DNA from: Talpa occidentalis
Taxonomy: Eukaryota; Chordata; Mammalia; Eulipotyphla; Talpidae
Assembly: GCF_014898055.3 (NCBI RefSeq)
Contig: NW_026555331.1
Span: 105,707,194-105,771,193, forward strand
DNA length: 64,000 bases
Reading direction: 5' to 3'
In this document: piece by piece, positions 45,446 through 56,519 of the stretch
Layout: the number at the start of each line of letters is the position of its first letter
How positions within the stretch are numbered: position 1 is the first letter of the stretch
Position numbers and translations under genes: made by a program
Notes under the pieces: model-generated
Told to the model about the DNA's origin: nothing
Databases searched by the model: none
What the model saw: the letters and a program-made list of their open reading frames with translations, nothing else

Positions 45446-46329
45446 AGGACTGAGTGCAGTCTCAGATAAGTAGGAATCTTTCATCACTTCCTTCAAATCT
45501 TTCTGAACTTCAGGGATGCTGTAATTCTATGGTGAAGGTATAAGACTGACTAGGATTCTGTTTGGGTTCTGGTTCACAGCTGCAACTTTGAATGGTGTAT
45601 TTTTGGCATTAGGAAGCTTCAGTGTCACTTACATTCATGTGCTAGGAGCAGAGTGGGAGTGGTTTTCTACAAACATCAGGTAGGCCAGTGTCTATTTGAT
45701 CATTTCCTAATAATTAGCAGCTGCCCATGTTGCTGCACTTCTGGTGAAGACCAGTGCATGACCAGAGTGAAGATGTTCTGATCATATGCAAATTATTATC
45801 CGGCAGCATTGCAGAATTATCTGCCGTATGAAAGCAACCATCTATTGGCCACCCTAAGGGTGTGGCCACATCCAGACGGCCTCAAGGGCTCGTTAATTGA
45901 ACACTCCTAATTCATTTTATTTTTTTCTTTGGGAATTTTATCTTTTCATAAACTTTGTAAAGGCAAAATGATCTCCAGTTCAATAACTCCTTATTGACCA
46001 TAAGCATCACCAGAATAATTCAGCTTCCTTCAAACACCGGGTGCCTGAGACCTGGTCATCTTGCTGTCACTGTATTTTCACACCATTCTGATGTCTACTC
46101 TTAGACCCATCTCATTGTTTCTTTGGGCATAATGTCACACAACCATGTCTTTAAAATTAGGTCTCTGCTCTTCTGAGGGAATAGAAATCAAAAAACATTG
46201 AAAGAGGACAGAAAGCTTATGTTTTGTTTTCATTAATGAAAAACTGTAGAAAAGTGCAGGCCATGGTAATCAAACTATATAAAATATTTGGAAACTGCAA
46301 CAATAAGACATCTCCATTAGTAAGTGGGT

Positions 46330-48569
46330 TTATTGACGTGACTGAACATAACAATGTATAACATTTATTCATTTCTCACTTTCCAGTGAAATGGTTTTTA
46401 CATAGATCCAGGAATTAAGCATTTTCAGTGATGTTCTGCACTTGAAAGGGTAGGAAAAACCAAGGTCTTTTTTCAGACTTTCAGTGGGACTCACTATTAA
46501 GCTGCTATGCAAGAACAACAGCAAATGGATGGGATCTGAGTGCATAAAGCTAGGGGGCAAGAAAGGTGAAAGGCAGCTCAAAGGTTGAAAATAAGAGCAA
46601 ACGACTACACCTCTCCCACATACCAAGATGCTCTGAATCTAGAGCAGGGCCTGGCAGCAAACTGAGAATGACAGTCTATTTCCTGTGGCTTATTAAGTTT
46701 TGGCCCCACAGATAAGACTGCCAGAAAAGCAGCTGTATTTTAAGTGGTCTGGACTTTACTCATCTGAACATAACCAAAAATCAGCTCATTTAGATCCCTG
46801 GGTTCCTACTCGGCTGTTGGGGCAAGGGCAGGACTGGCCCAGTCAAGGCCACGGAGAGAAGGAGTGGACTGGGGTTGAAGGACCCCTGGGCTGAGATAGA
46901 TTCCTGAGTCACGAAGATCCTCAGGGGTTTAAGGCCCTAACAGATGTTTCACTGAGGGCCTTAGCACCATTGTGGTGGCCTCCACAGCACCCAGATGCCA
47001 TCATAAACACAACCACAGTGAATAACCACTGTGACACCCTCTAGGGACTGCGTTTCTAGACCACACACAATTATTCATGTAAACCAAAGCACTATATTTA
47101 GTGATAAACATGTACTTCATAAATATCAGGGAACGAAAGTATACCAAATAGTTGAAAACAACTGAGCAAATAAGAGTCTAACCCTAAGTTCAACACCAAA
47201 ACATTTAAAAGAAATACTGCAATTATTAACTAAAAGATAAGATTTAATAACACAATAAAACACTGGGTAGTGGAGAGATTAATTTGTAAAATATATCATT
47301 ATTTCACAGTGAGGTTTAAGTACTCATAACAATCTTTTGGTTTTAGTAGAAACAAACACCCATTGATATACTTTTTTTGTCCACATTCTTTCCCAATCAT
47401 TTTTTCCCTTCTACTTTTCCATGTAGAGTAAGACATTAACGTGGCCAGACTTGAGAGTATCAATTGACAATCCCCTTTTGCTCCCCCTCCAATAGGAAAT
47501 GACCTTTATCACTTAACTGTGCAATTTGAGAGAAGTGTGGCTCAATGTGTCAATGAAAATAGGAGAAGCACCACATCCTGTTTATTCCAATCTGGACACA
47601 TTATCAGAAATGTGCACTTTAACTACAATGCTGGTGTTCCCCACGGGGCCATCACTTATGTCATATTACATTCTTTGATCAAGTCTGCCATTGAAATGTC
47701 CATATACAGAGTTAAAAAAAAAATAAAGTTAAAAAGCCACAGGAGCAACCCTGACCCAGACGTCTTGCATGCAAACTCCTTCTAGAATGTACGTAATCCT
47801 GGTTAACCCCACTTTCAGCAAAAGTTCGTGGGGTGTTAATGCTAATAATTTTAAGATAGTTAAACCACCGGCTCAACTAAAGTAGTCCTTGAGTTTATTA
47901 GTTTGTTAAATGTTAGAGCTCTTCACATTGTTGAAAAAAAAAATAGCGTCTCTAATTATTTAAACATTAAGTTTTCCTGAATGTTCTATTAACCAAGATG
48001 AAAGAGTTCCTTGGCGAGTGTGTTAAACTTTACCACCTGTTTACAACATCACCCTTCTTGGCAGAGACCACCAGGCCGGTGGAGCCAGTTGCCAAGGCTT
48101 CTTTGTAATGGTAATAAGTTCCTTTTTCCTGAAACAGAAAGAAAACCCTTCTGTTTGACACTGAACAAACAAAAAGCAATGCACCCAAACCTCTTTCTGG
48201 CCCTGTTTGGGGCACAAGCACCCTTTTCAACCCCACAGGGGGCCAGGCTATGGCACTGTAATGTCACCAATGCCATTCTTATAACTGCACAAGGTCTCCA
48301 CATAAAGAAAACCTCCCATCTCTGGACCCCACCATCCATTAGTCCCCTCATCTTGGCCTTGACCACCAGATACCATCCATTTACTTCATGAATGACACCT
48401 GGGAACTGGGGTGATGGTGGCGAACGAATGGGTCGTCTGTCCCCTCTGGCCTCTACGGCAAGTGCACAAAACGGGGAGAGGAGGTCTGATTAAGTGAGAT
48501 CTTCCCCTCAGGCGGGTTGAGGGGTCCCCTGAGCGGTGGTGGTCTCCACTCCCTCTGGGGGCTCTGGAC
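46330..48569 (-). other. TRIL: Probable TRIL 3' untranslated region (end uncertain)
   Basis: This lies directly downstream of the TRIL stop codon in the direction of transcription and contains no SINE or L1. On the minus strand aataaa occurs at about 47,899-47,894, 47,586-47,581, 46,369-46,364 and 46,334-46,329; any could end the transcript. TRIL transcripts are known to have long 3' UTRs, so the farther sites are plausible. I cannot tell which is used. Open frames in it on either strand show no motifs. Confidence 0.4.
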
Positions 48570-51002
48570 CTAGTCGGCAAATCGCTGCAGGAGATGGTCG
48601 TCCCGTCTCAAGCTGCCGCCCGCACCGCCACCCGAGCTGTCCATAAAGCGGTCGCAGGGGAACTCGATGAGGTCGGCCTCGCTGAGCGCGCACACCGTGG
48701 TGCGCGGCCGGTGGGACTGGAACCCCGAGAAGTCGGCAGACACGCCGGTGCCCATGGAGCGCAAAGGCCTGCGGGTGGAGTACATGTGGCGAACGTGCAC
48801 CGGGGCCCCGCCCTTCCGCCTGGCCCTCAGCTTCCTCCGCAGCCAGCGTGACGCCCAGGCCGCCAAGGCCAGGAGCACCAGCAGCGCGTTGACAGCCAGC
48901 AGGGCCAAGGTCAGCAGCTGGTAGTCAACGCTGCCTCGGCTCCCGGGCTCCGGGAGGGTGACCAGCCCGGCGCAGTGGTCCCTGGGGGCCACGGGGCAGA
49001 CGCGGCCCCCGAGCACGCCCTCCACGCACACCAGGTACGGGGTGTCTCCGCGCAGCTCGCGCAGCGTGGCCGAGTCGCTGCGCTCCGGCAGGTAGACGAA
49101 GCGGTGGAACTTGGGCTGCTGCCCAAAGCGGTCGAAGAGCAGGCGGAAGCGCGCGCCGCCCTGTGGCCGGGGGCTGCGGTGCTCGCGCACGGCCCAGCGC
49201 ACGGAGGCGCTGTCTGCGCTCACCGCCTCCACGGTCAAGTTGCACAGTATGAACTTGTTGAAGTCGCACGGGTCTGACACCAGAGGCGGCAGGCTGACCC
49301 CGCCGTCGGAGTGGGCGGCGCTCTCTTGCTGCTTTGCAGACAGGCGCTGCTTAGCCGCGCGCTGCCAGGGGTCGCCCGCGGGTGGTGATGCAGCGTTGGG
49401 CGCGGCCGTCTGGGTGGGCTCCGCGTGGGCAGGATCGGCCGGAGTTGGACGTCCCCTCTCGGGTTTCTCCAGAAGGTCCAGAGGGTGTGGCGCTGGGTCC
49501 ACGGCAGCAGCGGAGGGGCTAGGCTGCTGGGCACCCGGGCCCCGCCGGCTCAGTCTCAGGGCGCTGCGGTTGCCCATGAGCTCCCTGGCGGCCCCATCCC
49601 TGGCCAACCCAGGCAAAAATCGCCCCCGCTGGTGTGGCTGAGGCTGCGGCGGCAGCTCGACGGCAAGGCCACCTGCAGGGGGCGCCATCTCCCGTGTAGC
49701 TGTGGGTAGGGGCCGCCGACTCTCCCCGGCGGTGGGGTAGGCTGAGGGAGAGGGATCTGTGCAAGATCCGTTCTGCAGCTGCTGGTCATCCAGGTAATCC
49801 AGGTACTTGCCCCGCAGGGCCGGAGGGTGGCGACACTGCACGAAGACAGTGAGGAGCCTGCCCTGCGAGTGCCAGTCTCCCATCCAGCGCTTCAGACCTC
49901 GTAGCCGGCAGTCGCAGGTCCAGCCGTTGCCGTCTAGATCCAGCCGGTAGAGCGCGGGACTGGCGGCGAAGATGTCTCCGGAGAGGACGCTGAGGGCATT
50001 GTCGCGCAAGCTGAGCTCCCGCAGCCGACCCAGGTGGCCAAAAACAGAGGGGTGCAGAGCAGACAGCTCGTTGCCGCTCAGATCTAGCGCCTCCAGGCTG
50101 TGCAGGGGCTCCAGCAGCGCCTCGGGCAGCTGGCTCAGCCTGTTGCCCTCCAGGCGCAACTCGCGCAGGGCCTCCAACCCCCAAAAGGCCTCCGGTGCGA
50201 GGTGCGTGAGCTGGTTTCCCTTGAGAGACAGTAGGCCGAGACGTGGCAGGTGTTGGAAGACTCGCGGCCCGAGGTGTTGCAGGCTGTTGGCCGAGAGGAT
50301 GAGGGTGGAGAGGGAGCGCAGCGGTGCGAAGGTGGCCGCGTGGCGCAGGGAGGGCTGTAACTCGTTGGCAGAAAGGTTGAGGAAGCGCAGCTTGCTCAGC
50401 TGGGTGAAGGAATTCTTGCCCAGAAAGCGGATCCGGTTGGATTCCAGATGTAGGTAGAGCAAATTGCCCAACGGGGCGAAGACCAGGTCCGGCAGCGCCC
50501 CCAGGGCATTTCCGTCCAGCCGCAGCTTGACCAGACTCTCCAGGCCCTCGAAGGAGCCTCGGCTTAAGCGGCTGATCTCGTTCCCATTGGCGTATAGAAT
50601 GCGCAGCTTGCGCAGAGGGGCCAGAGTGCCTGGGGCGAGTGCCTGCAGGAGGTTGTTTCCCAGGTAGAGTTCCTCCAGTCGCAACAGCTTCTCGAAGGTC
50701 TTGGGGTGCAGAGAGCGGATTTGGTTGTACTGTAGGTCCAGCCGTCTAAGCTGCCCCAGGCGGTGGAAGTCGAAAGCTGTGATGTTGGTTATGAAGTTGC
50801 CCCCGAGACTGTAGGTGAGCACGTCCTGGGGACTCGGCAGCGAGCTGGTCTTGGGCACGGCGCGGAGACCCCTGTTAGTGCACAGGAGGTGCTGGGGGTG
50901 CTGGCAGTCGCAGCGTTCCGGGCATACAGACTCGGCCCTCGGCCGGAGCGCCAGGCAGCCGCACACCACGAGCAGGAAGCGCACAGCACGGGCAGCCTCC
51001 AT
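48570..51002 (-). CDS. TRIL: TRIL, TLR4 interactor with leucine-rich repeats
   Basis: An intact single-exon frame of 810 codons, close to the length I recall for human TRIL (811). TRIL is a type I membrane protein that binds TLR4 and helps responses to lipopolysaccharide, notably in glia; a role with TLR3 is also reported. Visible layout: signal peptide about 1-23 (LLVVCGCLAL core); LRRNT cap with Cys 27, 31, 33 and 41; about a dozen leucine-rich repeats over roughly 60-355 (LRRLDLQYNQI, LRILYANGNEI, LRELRLEGNRL type); LRRCT cap with Cys 363, 365, 390 and 414; a Pro/Ala-rich linker about 415-575; a fibronectin III-like domain about 580-685; a membrane helix about 693-717; a basic cytoplasmic tail of about 93 residues. 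Asn-X-Ser/Thr sites at 73, 209, 411, 478 and 588. The start has a good context (gcgATGG) and gives the signal peptide. No neighbour gene is seen in the window. Confidence 0.98.
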   Translation of the reverse strand: MEAARAVRFLLVVCGCLALRPRAESVCPERCDCQHPQHLLCTNRGLRAVPKTSSLPSPQDVLTYSLGGNFITNITAFDFHRLGQLRRLDLQYNQIRSLHPKTFEKLLRLEELYLGNNLLQALAPGTLAPLRKLRILYANGNEISRLSRGSFEGLESLVKLRLDGNALGALPDLVFAPLGNLLYLHLESNRIRFLGKNSFTQLSKLRFLNLSANELQPSLRHAATFAPLRSLSTLILSANSLQHLGPRVFQHLPRLGLLSLKGNQLTHLAPEAFWGLEALRELRLEGNRLSQLPEALLEPLHSLEALDLSGNELSALHPSVFGHLGRLRELSLRDNALSVLSGDIFAASPALYRLDLDGNGWTCDCRLRGLKRWMGDWHSQGRLLTVFVQCRHPPALRGKYLDYLDDQQLQNGSCTDPSPSAYPTAGESRRPLPTATREMAPPAGGLAVELPPQPQPHQRGRFLPGLARDGAARELMGNRSALRLSRRGPGAQQPSPSAAAVDPAPHPLDLLEKPERGRPTPADPAHAEPTQTAAPNAASPPAGDPWQRAAKQRLSAKQQESAAHSDGGVSLPPLVSDPCDFNKFILCNLTVEAVSADSASVRWAVREHRSPRPQGGARFRLLFDRFGQQPKFHRFVYLPERSDSATLRELRGDTPYLVCVEGVLGGRVCPVAPRDHCAGLVTLPEPGSRGSVDYQLLTLALLAVNALLVLLALAAWASRWLRRKLRARRKGGAPVHVRHMYSTRRPLRSMGTGVSADFSGFQSHRPRTTVCALSEADLIEFPCDRFMDSSGGGAGGSLRRDDHLLQRFAD

Positions 51003-51070
51003 CGCCGCCCGCCCAGCGTGCTGCGGCCGGATCGTCCTTTTGGCCCGCCCGCACCGTGTCTCCTCTGCAT
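50789..51070 (-). promoter_or_regulatory. Possible upstream ORF overlapping the TRIL start
   Basis: An ATG at 51,070-51,068 lies 68 bases upstream of the TRIL ATG, in another frame. It has G at -3 but C at +4, so a moderate context. Its 93-codon frame runs past the TRIL start and ends inside the TRIL coding region. If transcription starts above 51,070, ribosomes using it could not easily re-start at TRIL, so it would lower TRIL translation. The peptide is Arg/Ala/Cys-rich with no motif and is probably not functional itself. Confidence 0.35.
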
Positions 51071-51700
51071 TCCCCTTGGCCTCCCCAGAGTCGCTAAATG
51101 GCCTCTTTCGGACTGCTGCGCCGTCCAGCCCCTCCTCCGCCCTTTGTCCGGTGGCTGGCCGGGGTCTCCGCGGGCGGCCTTTGCACAGTCAAGTCAGGCT
51201 GCGCCGGGCGCACTGCAAGCTCCGGGTGCTACTTGTTGCATTTCTGCAGAAAACTGTTTCTCCGGGTGCGCCTCGGGAGGCGGAGGGAGGGAGCAAGTCC
51301 TGGCGCTTTTTGTTTGCAGCTTGAGTCCGGAGAGCTGGATTCCCTGGCACGGATTCTCCCCGCCGAGCGGATTCCCCAGCTGCGGGCGGGAGCCTTTCCA
51401 AGAGCTCCTCGGGGCGCGGCTTGGCTGCTGCGCCCCGGCAACTCGGCCCCCGCAGCCCGCGCCCCCGTGCTCTGGGTCGGGCGGCGAAGCGCGGCCTCGG
51501 TGGCTCACCGCCGGAGGAGCCGGGGCGCGCAGGCTGTGTCCGGAAGGGACCCAAGTTGGCGAGTGGCTAGCAAACCAGGCGGAAATTCATTCTTCCCACA
51601 CTCTACCCCCCGGGGACGCAGGCGGAGAAAGAGGAGACCGCGGAGAGAGGACAGACCCCGGCTGGGGGAGGAGGAAACGCTAAGTGGCTCCACGTCTGGT
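51003..51700 (-). promoter_or_regulatory. TRIL: Probable TRIL promoter and 5' UTR (TATA-less, CpG-rich)
   Basis: GC-rich DNA upstream of the ATG, with several ccgccc/gggcgg words that could bind Sp-family factors and no TATA box at a useful place. This fits a CpG-island promoter with dispersed start sites. Long plus-strand frames here (for example 50,763-51,683) are products of composition. The exact start site cannot be read from the sequence. Confidence 0.55.
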
Positions 51701-53700
51701 CAGCCCGAGTTTGGGACGCCAAGTGAGAAAAGTAGGGATTAAAAACAGCTGTATAGGTCGGACAGGCAGGGCTGGGGGCGGGGGTGGATTACCGGGCGAG
51801 CAAAGGGGATTTGCAGACAGAGACCTTTTTCTTTTAGGAGTACACCAGTCACTCCTGAGCTATGGGAGTGCGCCTCTTCTTAGTTTTAAAGTCTCTTGCT
51901 TTTCCAGGTGCCACCCTGCGAGAAGGTTGGGCAGCACTCGAGTCCACCAGCATTCTTTTTGGGGAGCAAGGTTGTCTGCAAAGAGCTGTTAGGGCTTTAC
52001 TGTCAGAAGAAGCTAGGTCAACCCATTCTGACTGCTGAACATTTGGGGTTTTGGGATTTATACTAGTAGCCCAGGAGAGGCACCTCCCACTTTTAGGAAT
52101 CTGAATTAAGTATTTGCTTGGAGCATGGGGAAAACGCAAAACTGGTTGTACCATGAAAGGGTCTTCGCCAGATTTTGATCATTTAGTGCCATTAATTCTC
52201 CTCCAATCTGATACACACACGTATATAACACCGGTAACTGCTACCTGCCAAATGGCTGAGCTAGCAGTGATGATCTTCAAAGTCTTTAGGCCCCACGTTC
52301 TGGGACCTGACTTGGCCAAGAAAGCATTATCACTGATGGTCAGTAGGGAATGAGCTTTGTGATTCCTTTGAGGGTTGCCCATGCTGAGAATGAGAATGGA
52401 CGAGGAATAGCTGTTAATTACTATTTGTTCATGCAGACTCCCTTGCTAAATAGTACTGCTTCTGCTCCTCCCCGCCCCCTGATGTTAAGAAAATGTAATT
52501 TTAAGGACTTACTCTGAAGTAAATTAAAGGAAAGAGACATGTCCTCACCTCAAGAGACTGGCTTTCTCGGGGAAATTTAAGTCATTTGAGAAAGCTGCTT
52601 GGGTGGAGGTGATTTTTAATGATTCCAGTGTTGGGCAGTGAAGAATTGCCTCATTTGGCAATTAAAATAGGCAAATGAGAGAGCCCAGTTCTGAATTTAA
52701 AGATGAGATCATGGCGTCATGGTCAGTGAAGACTTGTGGATGAGTGAAGACCTGAGTTCCAGGGAAGTGAGTGTTGGAGAACTACAGGTAGTAGGTAGCC
52801 AGATGTCCATTCAGGGCACTGGAAGCACTGCTATGATTTGTTTGTGATGGGCTTTGAGTTTCCCAGTAAAGGGGAATCATGGGAAACCAAGTGTCTTTCT
52901 TAACAAGAAGGAGGATGAAGTTACCTGAGTAGTTTGGTCTTGACTCCAGTCTTCTTTATAAAGGTATGGCTGCCCAAGAGGGGAGACCCATGGATAACAC
53001 AAGTTCTCCTGATATGAGCCCCTGAAGTTGTTAGGAGGACTTTCAGTTCTTGCTGGGAACAGAAATAATCTTAATGTTTCAGAGGACAGAATGAGGATTT
53101 GCTGGTTTTCAGATGAGCCATTGGGTCTACCTAGAGTGGAACTGTGGCCACATCTGCTTTAAGCCCACGTCTTTAGGACACACCAGCTGCTCTCTGAGCT
53201 GGGAAGAGGTTGAAAACTGAGAGAGATGCAGAAATCAGAGGCTACTCCTTTACAGGAGCTTCATGGCCTCCAGACATTTCCCAGAAAACTGCAGCGAGCA
53301 GGGGCAGCAGGCAGTCTCCTCTCAGAGGGCCAGCAGAGTCTGGACTAGTCACTCTACTGGCACTGTCTTTTCTTTATAGATGGCTCTAAGTGAGCCTCCC
53401 AAAGTTATCAAACTCCTGCAGAGGTTCAGAATTTTTTTAATGCCTTGAATGTCTTTGGTATTATTGTCCAGTATTTAATATTTCTACCAGTAGTCCTGGA
53501 TTGCAAGTAGAAATAACATCATATGTGGCTTTATCAAAAGACAATTGCTTTTCCATAAATTCCATTTTCTTGAAGTAGTCCATGTGTCACACATAGTTAA
53601 CCTTGAAAATGGATCTATTGTGCCATATTTCACATAAGTATAAACAGTTCCTTCTAGGTGTCACTGGCACCCTCAACCCAGTTTCAATAAAAAGCAAGAT
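51701..53700. other. Upstream flank of TRIL, nothing recognised
   Basis: Single-copy-looking DNA without lineage-specific SINE or L1. No exon is supported. Confidence 0.4.
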
Positions 53701-53710
53701 TTTGAGCTCT

Positions 53711-54476
53711 GCAGATAAGGTAGCAACAGAGACAATTTCTGAATTGCTTCTGAAAAGGTGTGACTATCACCCTTTTAAAAAATACATCCATCCCTTGTTA
53801 AAGGCATATAACCTGGCTTTACAAATGAATGTCCTTTAAATACTTCCCAGTAAATGTATGTGATATTCCTCACGTGCACCCAGTGCTCTCCATTACTACA
53901 CACATTCAGGTGTTTGATGTATCTTCAGTCCCTCTCTCATTCAGAAATTAAAAAGGTGTTTTGTTTGAATTTGGTAGTACTTAGAGCCCCCTGATAGTGA
54001 AGAACTATGAAAGCAACCCCAAAACTGCATTTGCTTGTTCTTATTGCTGCTGGTTTCAGACAGGAAACATTTAGTGAGACCTTAGCATGTTTCAAATCCC
54101 AAGCTAAGCATGGGAATGCCTTGGCTGAGTAGATGCAGCTGCAGGCCTCACTGAGCAACAGCTTAGTGAGAAGGCTGATGAGCAAGGTGCTATTGCACAC
54201 CAGGTTGTAAGAGCGGTGGTGGGGCGAAGCCTTAGGTACCCTGACAGGGCACCTCCTGGACTGGGCTCAAGGAAGGTTTCCAGAAGACAGGCAGCCTTTC
54301 AGAGAAGGGGAAACCTGTGCTGAACTAAATGGCAGTAAGCATGGCGCTGATGGAGAGGAGAATGATTTAGGACCCTCCAGATCTTCTTTCTGAATCTTTG
54401 GAGTACCATTCATTTGTGAAGCCAGGTTATTTGCCTTTGACAAGGCATACAGATAAGGTAGCAGCAGAGACAATGG
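53711..54476. repeat. Pair of short repeats in mixed orientation
   Basis: Word A (cagataaggtagcarcagag then acaat) occurs at 53,712-53,736 and 54,450-54,474 in the same direction. Word B (about 31 bp, centred on aacctggctt) occurs at 53,801-53,831 and, reversed, at 54,409-54,439 with about three mismatches. The order is A, B, then reversed B, A. No named repeat explains this. Confidence 0.75.
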
Positions 54477-54479
54477 AGA

Positions 54480-56320
54480 ATTATCTCTGCCTAAATAAAC
54501 ATAGTAGGTGCTAGACAAAGAATGTTATCTAGCTTTTTCCTGCCTTCTACAGCCTTGAAATATGTCCCAGTGATGTGTGTGGGTCAGTATTCATAGGACA
54601 TCCCCACTAAGGTATTCACATATGGAACACACAGAGTATGGTGTGGACACTCTATATAGCACTGTCTTGGGCTAGCACAGTGTGGCCCACTTCCTGGGGC
54701 CTGTACTTGAAAGCACCATGTGGCAGTCCTTCTCTGGCTGCTTCCCTTCCCATAAGAGCAGAATTTCAGACTTCCAGAGGAATGTGCCATATGCACAACC
54801 CCACTCCTGCTCAGGGTTCCTAGGACCTTGGAATTCCCTGCCCAGCTGCTTAAGTCTGTGTAGGCCATTTTCCCATCTCTCCTCTGGGGTCCCAATCAAA
54901 TCACAAGTGTATGTGCTCTTAGGGCCAAGGGAAGGAAATTGTACAGAAGAATCCAGAGGTGTGGGCTGGAATTTCCACTGGGAGTTCTAGGAGATCTCTG
55001 GGAGACTCCTCGTAACGCAGGAACCTGACTGGGAGGGAGCCATGGACAAAATACATTCTCTGACACTCTAACCCTAGTTTCACCAACTATTGGAGACTGG
55101 CCTGTCCATCTGTTAGGGGGAGAAAGTACATGTACTTTAATTTAGAAAGAACAAGAAAAAAAATTATAGGAGTTTGAAGGAAAGCATTATTTTAAAAAGT
55201 AAATTCTACTGTATTATAACACTGACTATGCCTAATTTTATATAAAAAGCAATAATTTTTAGTAAAAGCAAGGATATAGTTGTCTCTGTTTAAATGTCTG
55301 TCTGTAATTATGCAGTGTCTTTGTTTATGGGTGTGTCCAGGCTTGATCAGGTTCCAGGACAGTCAAGTATTGATTTTGCTTAAATGTGTAATTTGCATCA
55401 TCACCAGTGGGGAAGGGGTGGTGGTGGGGGAGTTGGAATGCTGTTTGTAAGAGAAGCAAAAAATGGTGTCAGCTCACTTTTGGAAAGCTGGCCCTTTAAG
55501 TCTCAAGTGTCCTGGAAGGTAGTTTCAGAGGTCAGAAGCATAAACAAGTCAGGGCTGGTCCCATGACACATGTATGTGGTGCAAGGGCTCTCGGGTATTC
55601 TTGCCCAGGCATGGAATCTTCTTGGGCCTGCCAGGGATGTACTCTGCTTTCTTCCCAAGCATGCTATAATCCCCATGAACTCCAGCTCTAGAGGCATGCA
55701 GGATTCTAGGCCATGTCTTCCGCTGTCCCTGGAGCCGGACTGCTTTGACCCAGGCACTGCTCTGGTGTAGCACTGGTTAGGAGGAAGAGGACTCGGGCTA
55801 AGTTCCCCTCTGCAGGGAATGATAGAGCCTCTGAAGCGGCATCCAGGGCAGCTTACTCAGGGCAGCCTGCAGAGACAGCAGCTGTTTCCTCACCCTGTGT
55901 GAGCTGATCCCATGCAGGCAGTGTGGTCCTGAAACCATTGATGATGGAAGCCCAGAGACCTCAATGATCCCTTGGCATATTATTAAACAGCCCCCCAAAC
56001 TCCCATTCACTTTCTAAATGTGTCTCAACTCACCCTGTTTAAGAGATGCATTTCAAAGAAGCTTGTTTCATTGCCTTGAGGATTAGAAATGTGAGTAAGA
56101 GGACCCTTGGTTTACCATATATCTGCTGAGTCTCTGTTTTTCCCCTTAAGGGAACATGACAGATCCCTGTCTTGCTATCAGTCAGAGTCTCTGAAAGTAA
56201 AGCCCCAGTACCTACATTTCTAAGTCATCAGCTGATTTTTATGCACATTTAAGTTTGAGAAAACAATAGATAATATTCCCACACACCTGTTCGTGATTGG
56301 CTGATCATATTATAATAACA
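54480..56320. other. Intergenic, nothing recognised
   Basis: No gene, SINE or L1. Short frames near 54.6-55.8 kb overlap on both strands and lack motifs. Confidence 0.4.
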
Positions 56321-56324
56321 GCGA

Positions 56325-56510
56325 TACTAATAACTGGCTCTTGTGTAGTTTTGAGTGCCAGGCAGTGTCTCAGCACTTGCATAGTTACTCATTTACTTCC
56401 ACATAGAAACTGTTGTTATCCCATTTTACAAAGGAGGAGACTGAGGAGCTTCTAGCAAATCCAGGACCCTAAGCCTAATCCCAGAGACTCTGGCTTAGAA
56501 CCTCTGGAAT
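56325..56510 (-). mobile_element. MIR SINE remnant
   Basis: gagtgccaggcagtgtctca gcacttgcatagttactcat, atcccattttacaaaggagg and agactgaggagcttc follow the reversed MIR. Confidence 0.7.
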
Positions 56511-56519
56511 AGCATTCTG

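Larger units (their letters stand above)
48540..51700. other. CpG island spanning TRIL coding sequence and promoter
   Basis: Base composition changes sharply from AT-rich to GC- and CpG-rich near 48.54 kb and back near 51.7 kb. Such islands mark promoters, here extended through the coding region. It also explains long spurious open frames in other frames and on the plus strand. Confidence 0.85.

Noticed and set aside
48011..48391. 126-codon plus-strand open frame downstream of TRIL
   Set aside because: It is antisense to the probable 3' UTR, without motifs, and overlaps equally long minus-strand frames.
50763..51683. 306-codon plus-strand open frame across the TRIL 5' end
   Set aside because: It lies antisense in a CpG island, has no recognisable domain, and several other frames in the same stretch are also long and open. 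Composition explains it.
53603..53839. 78-codon open frame overlapping repeat words A and B
   Set aside because: The second copy of the words does not keep the frame, and no motif is seen, so the repeats are not evidence of coding.
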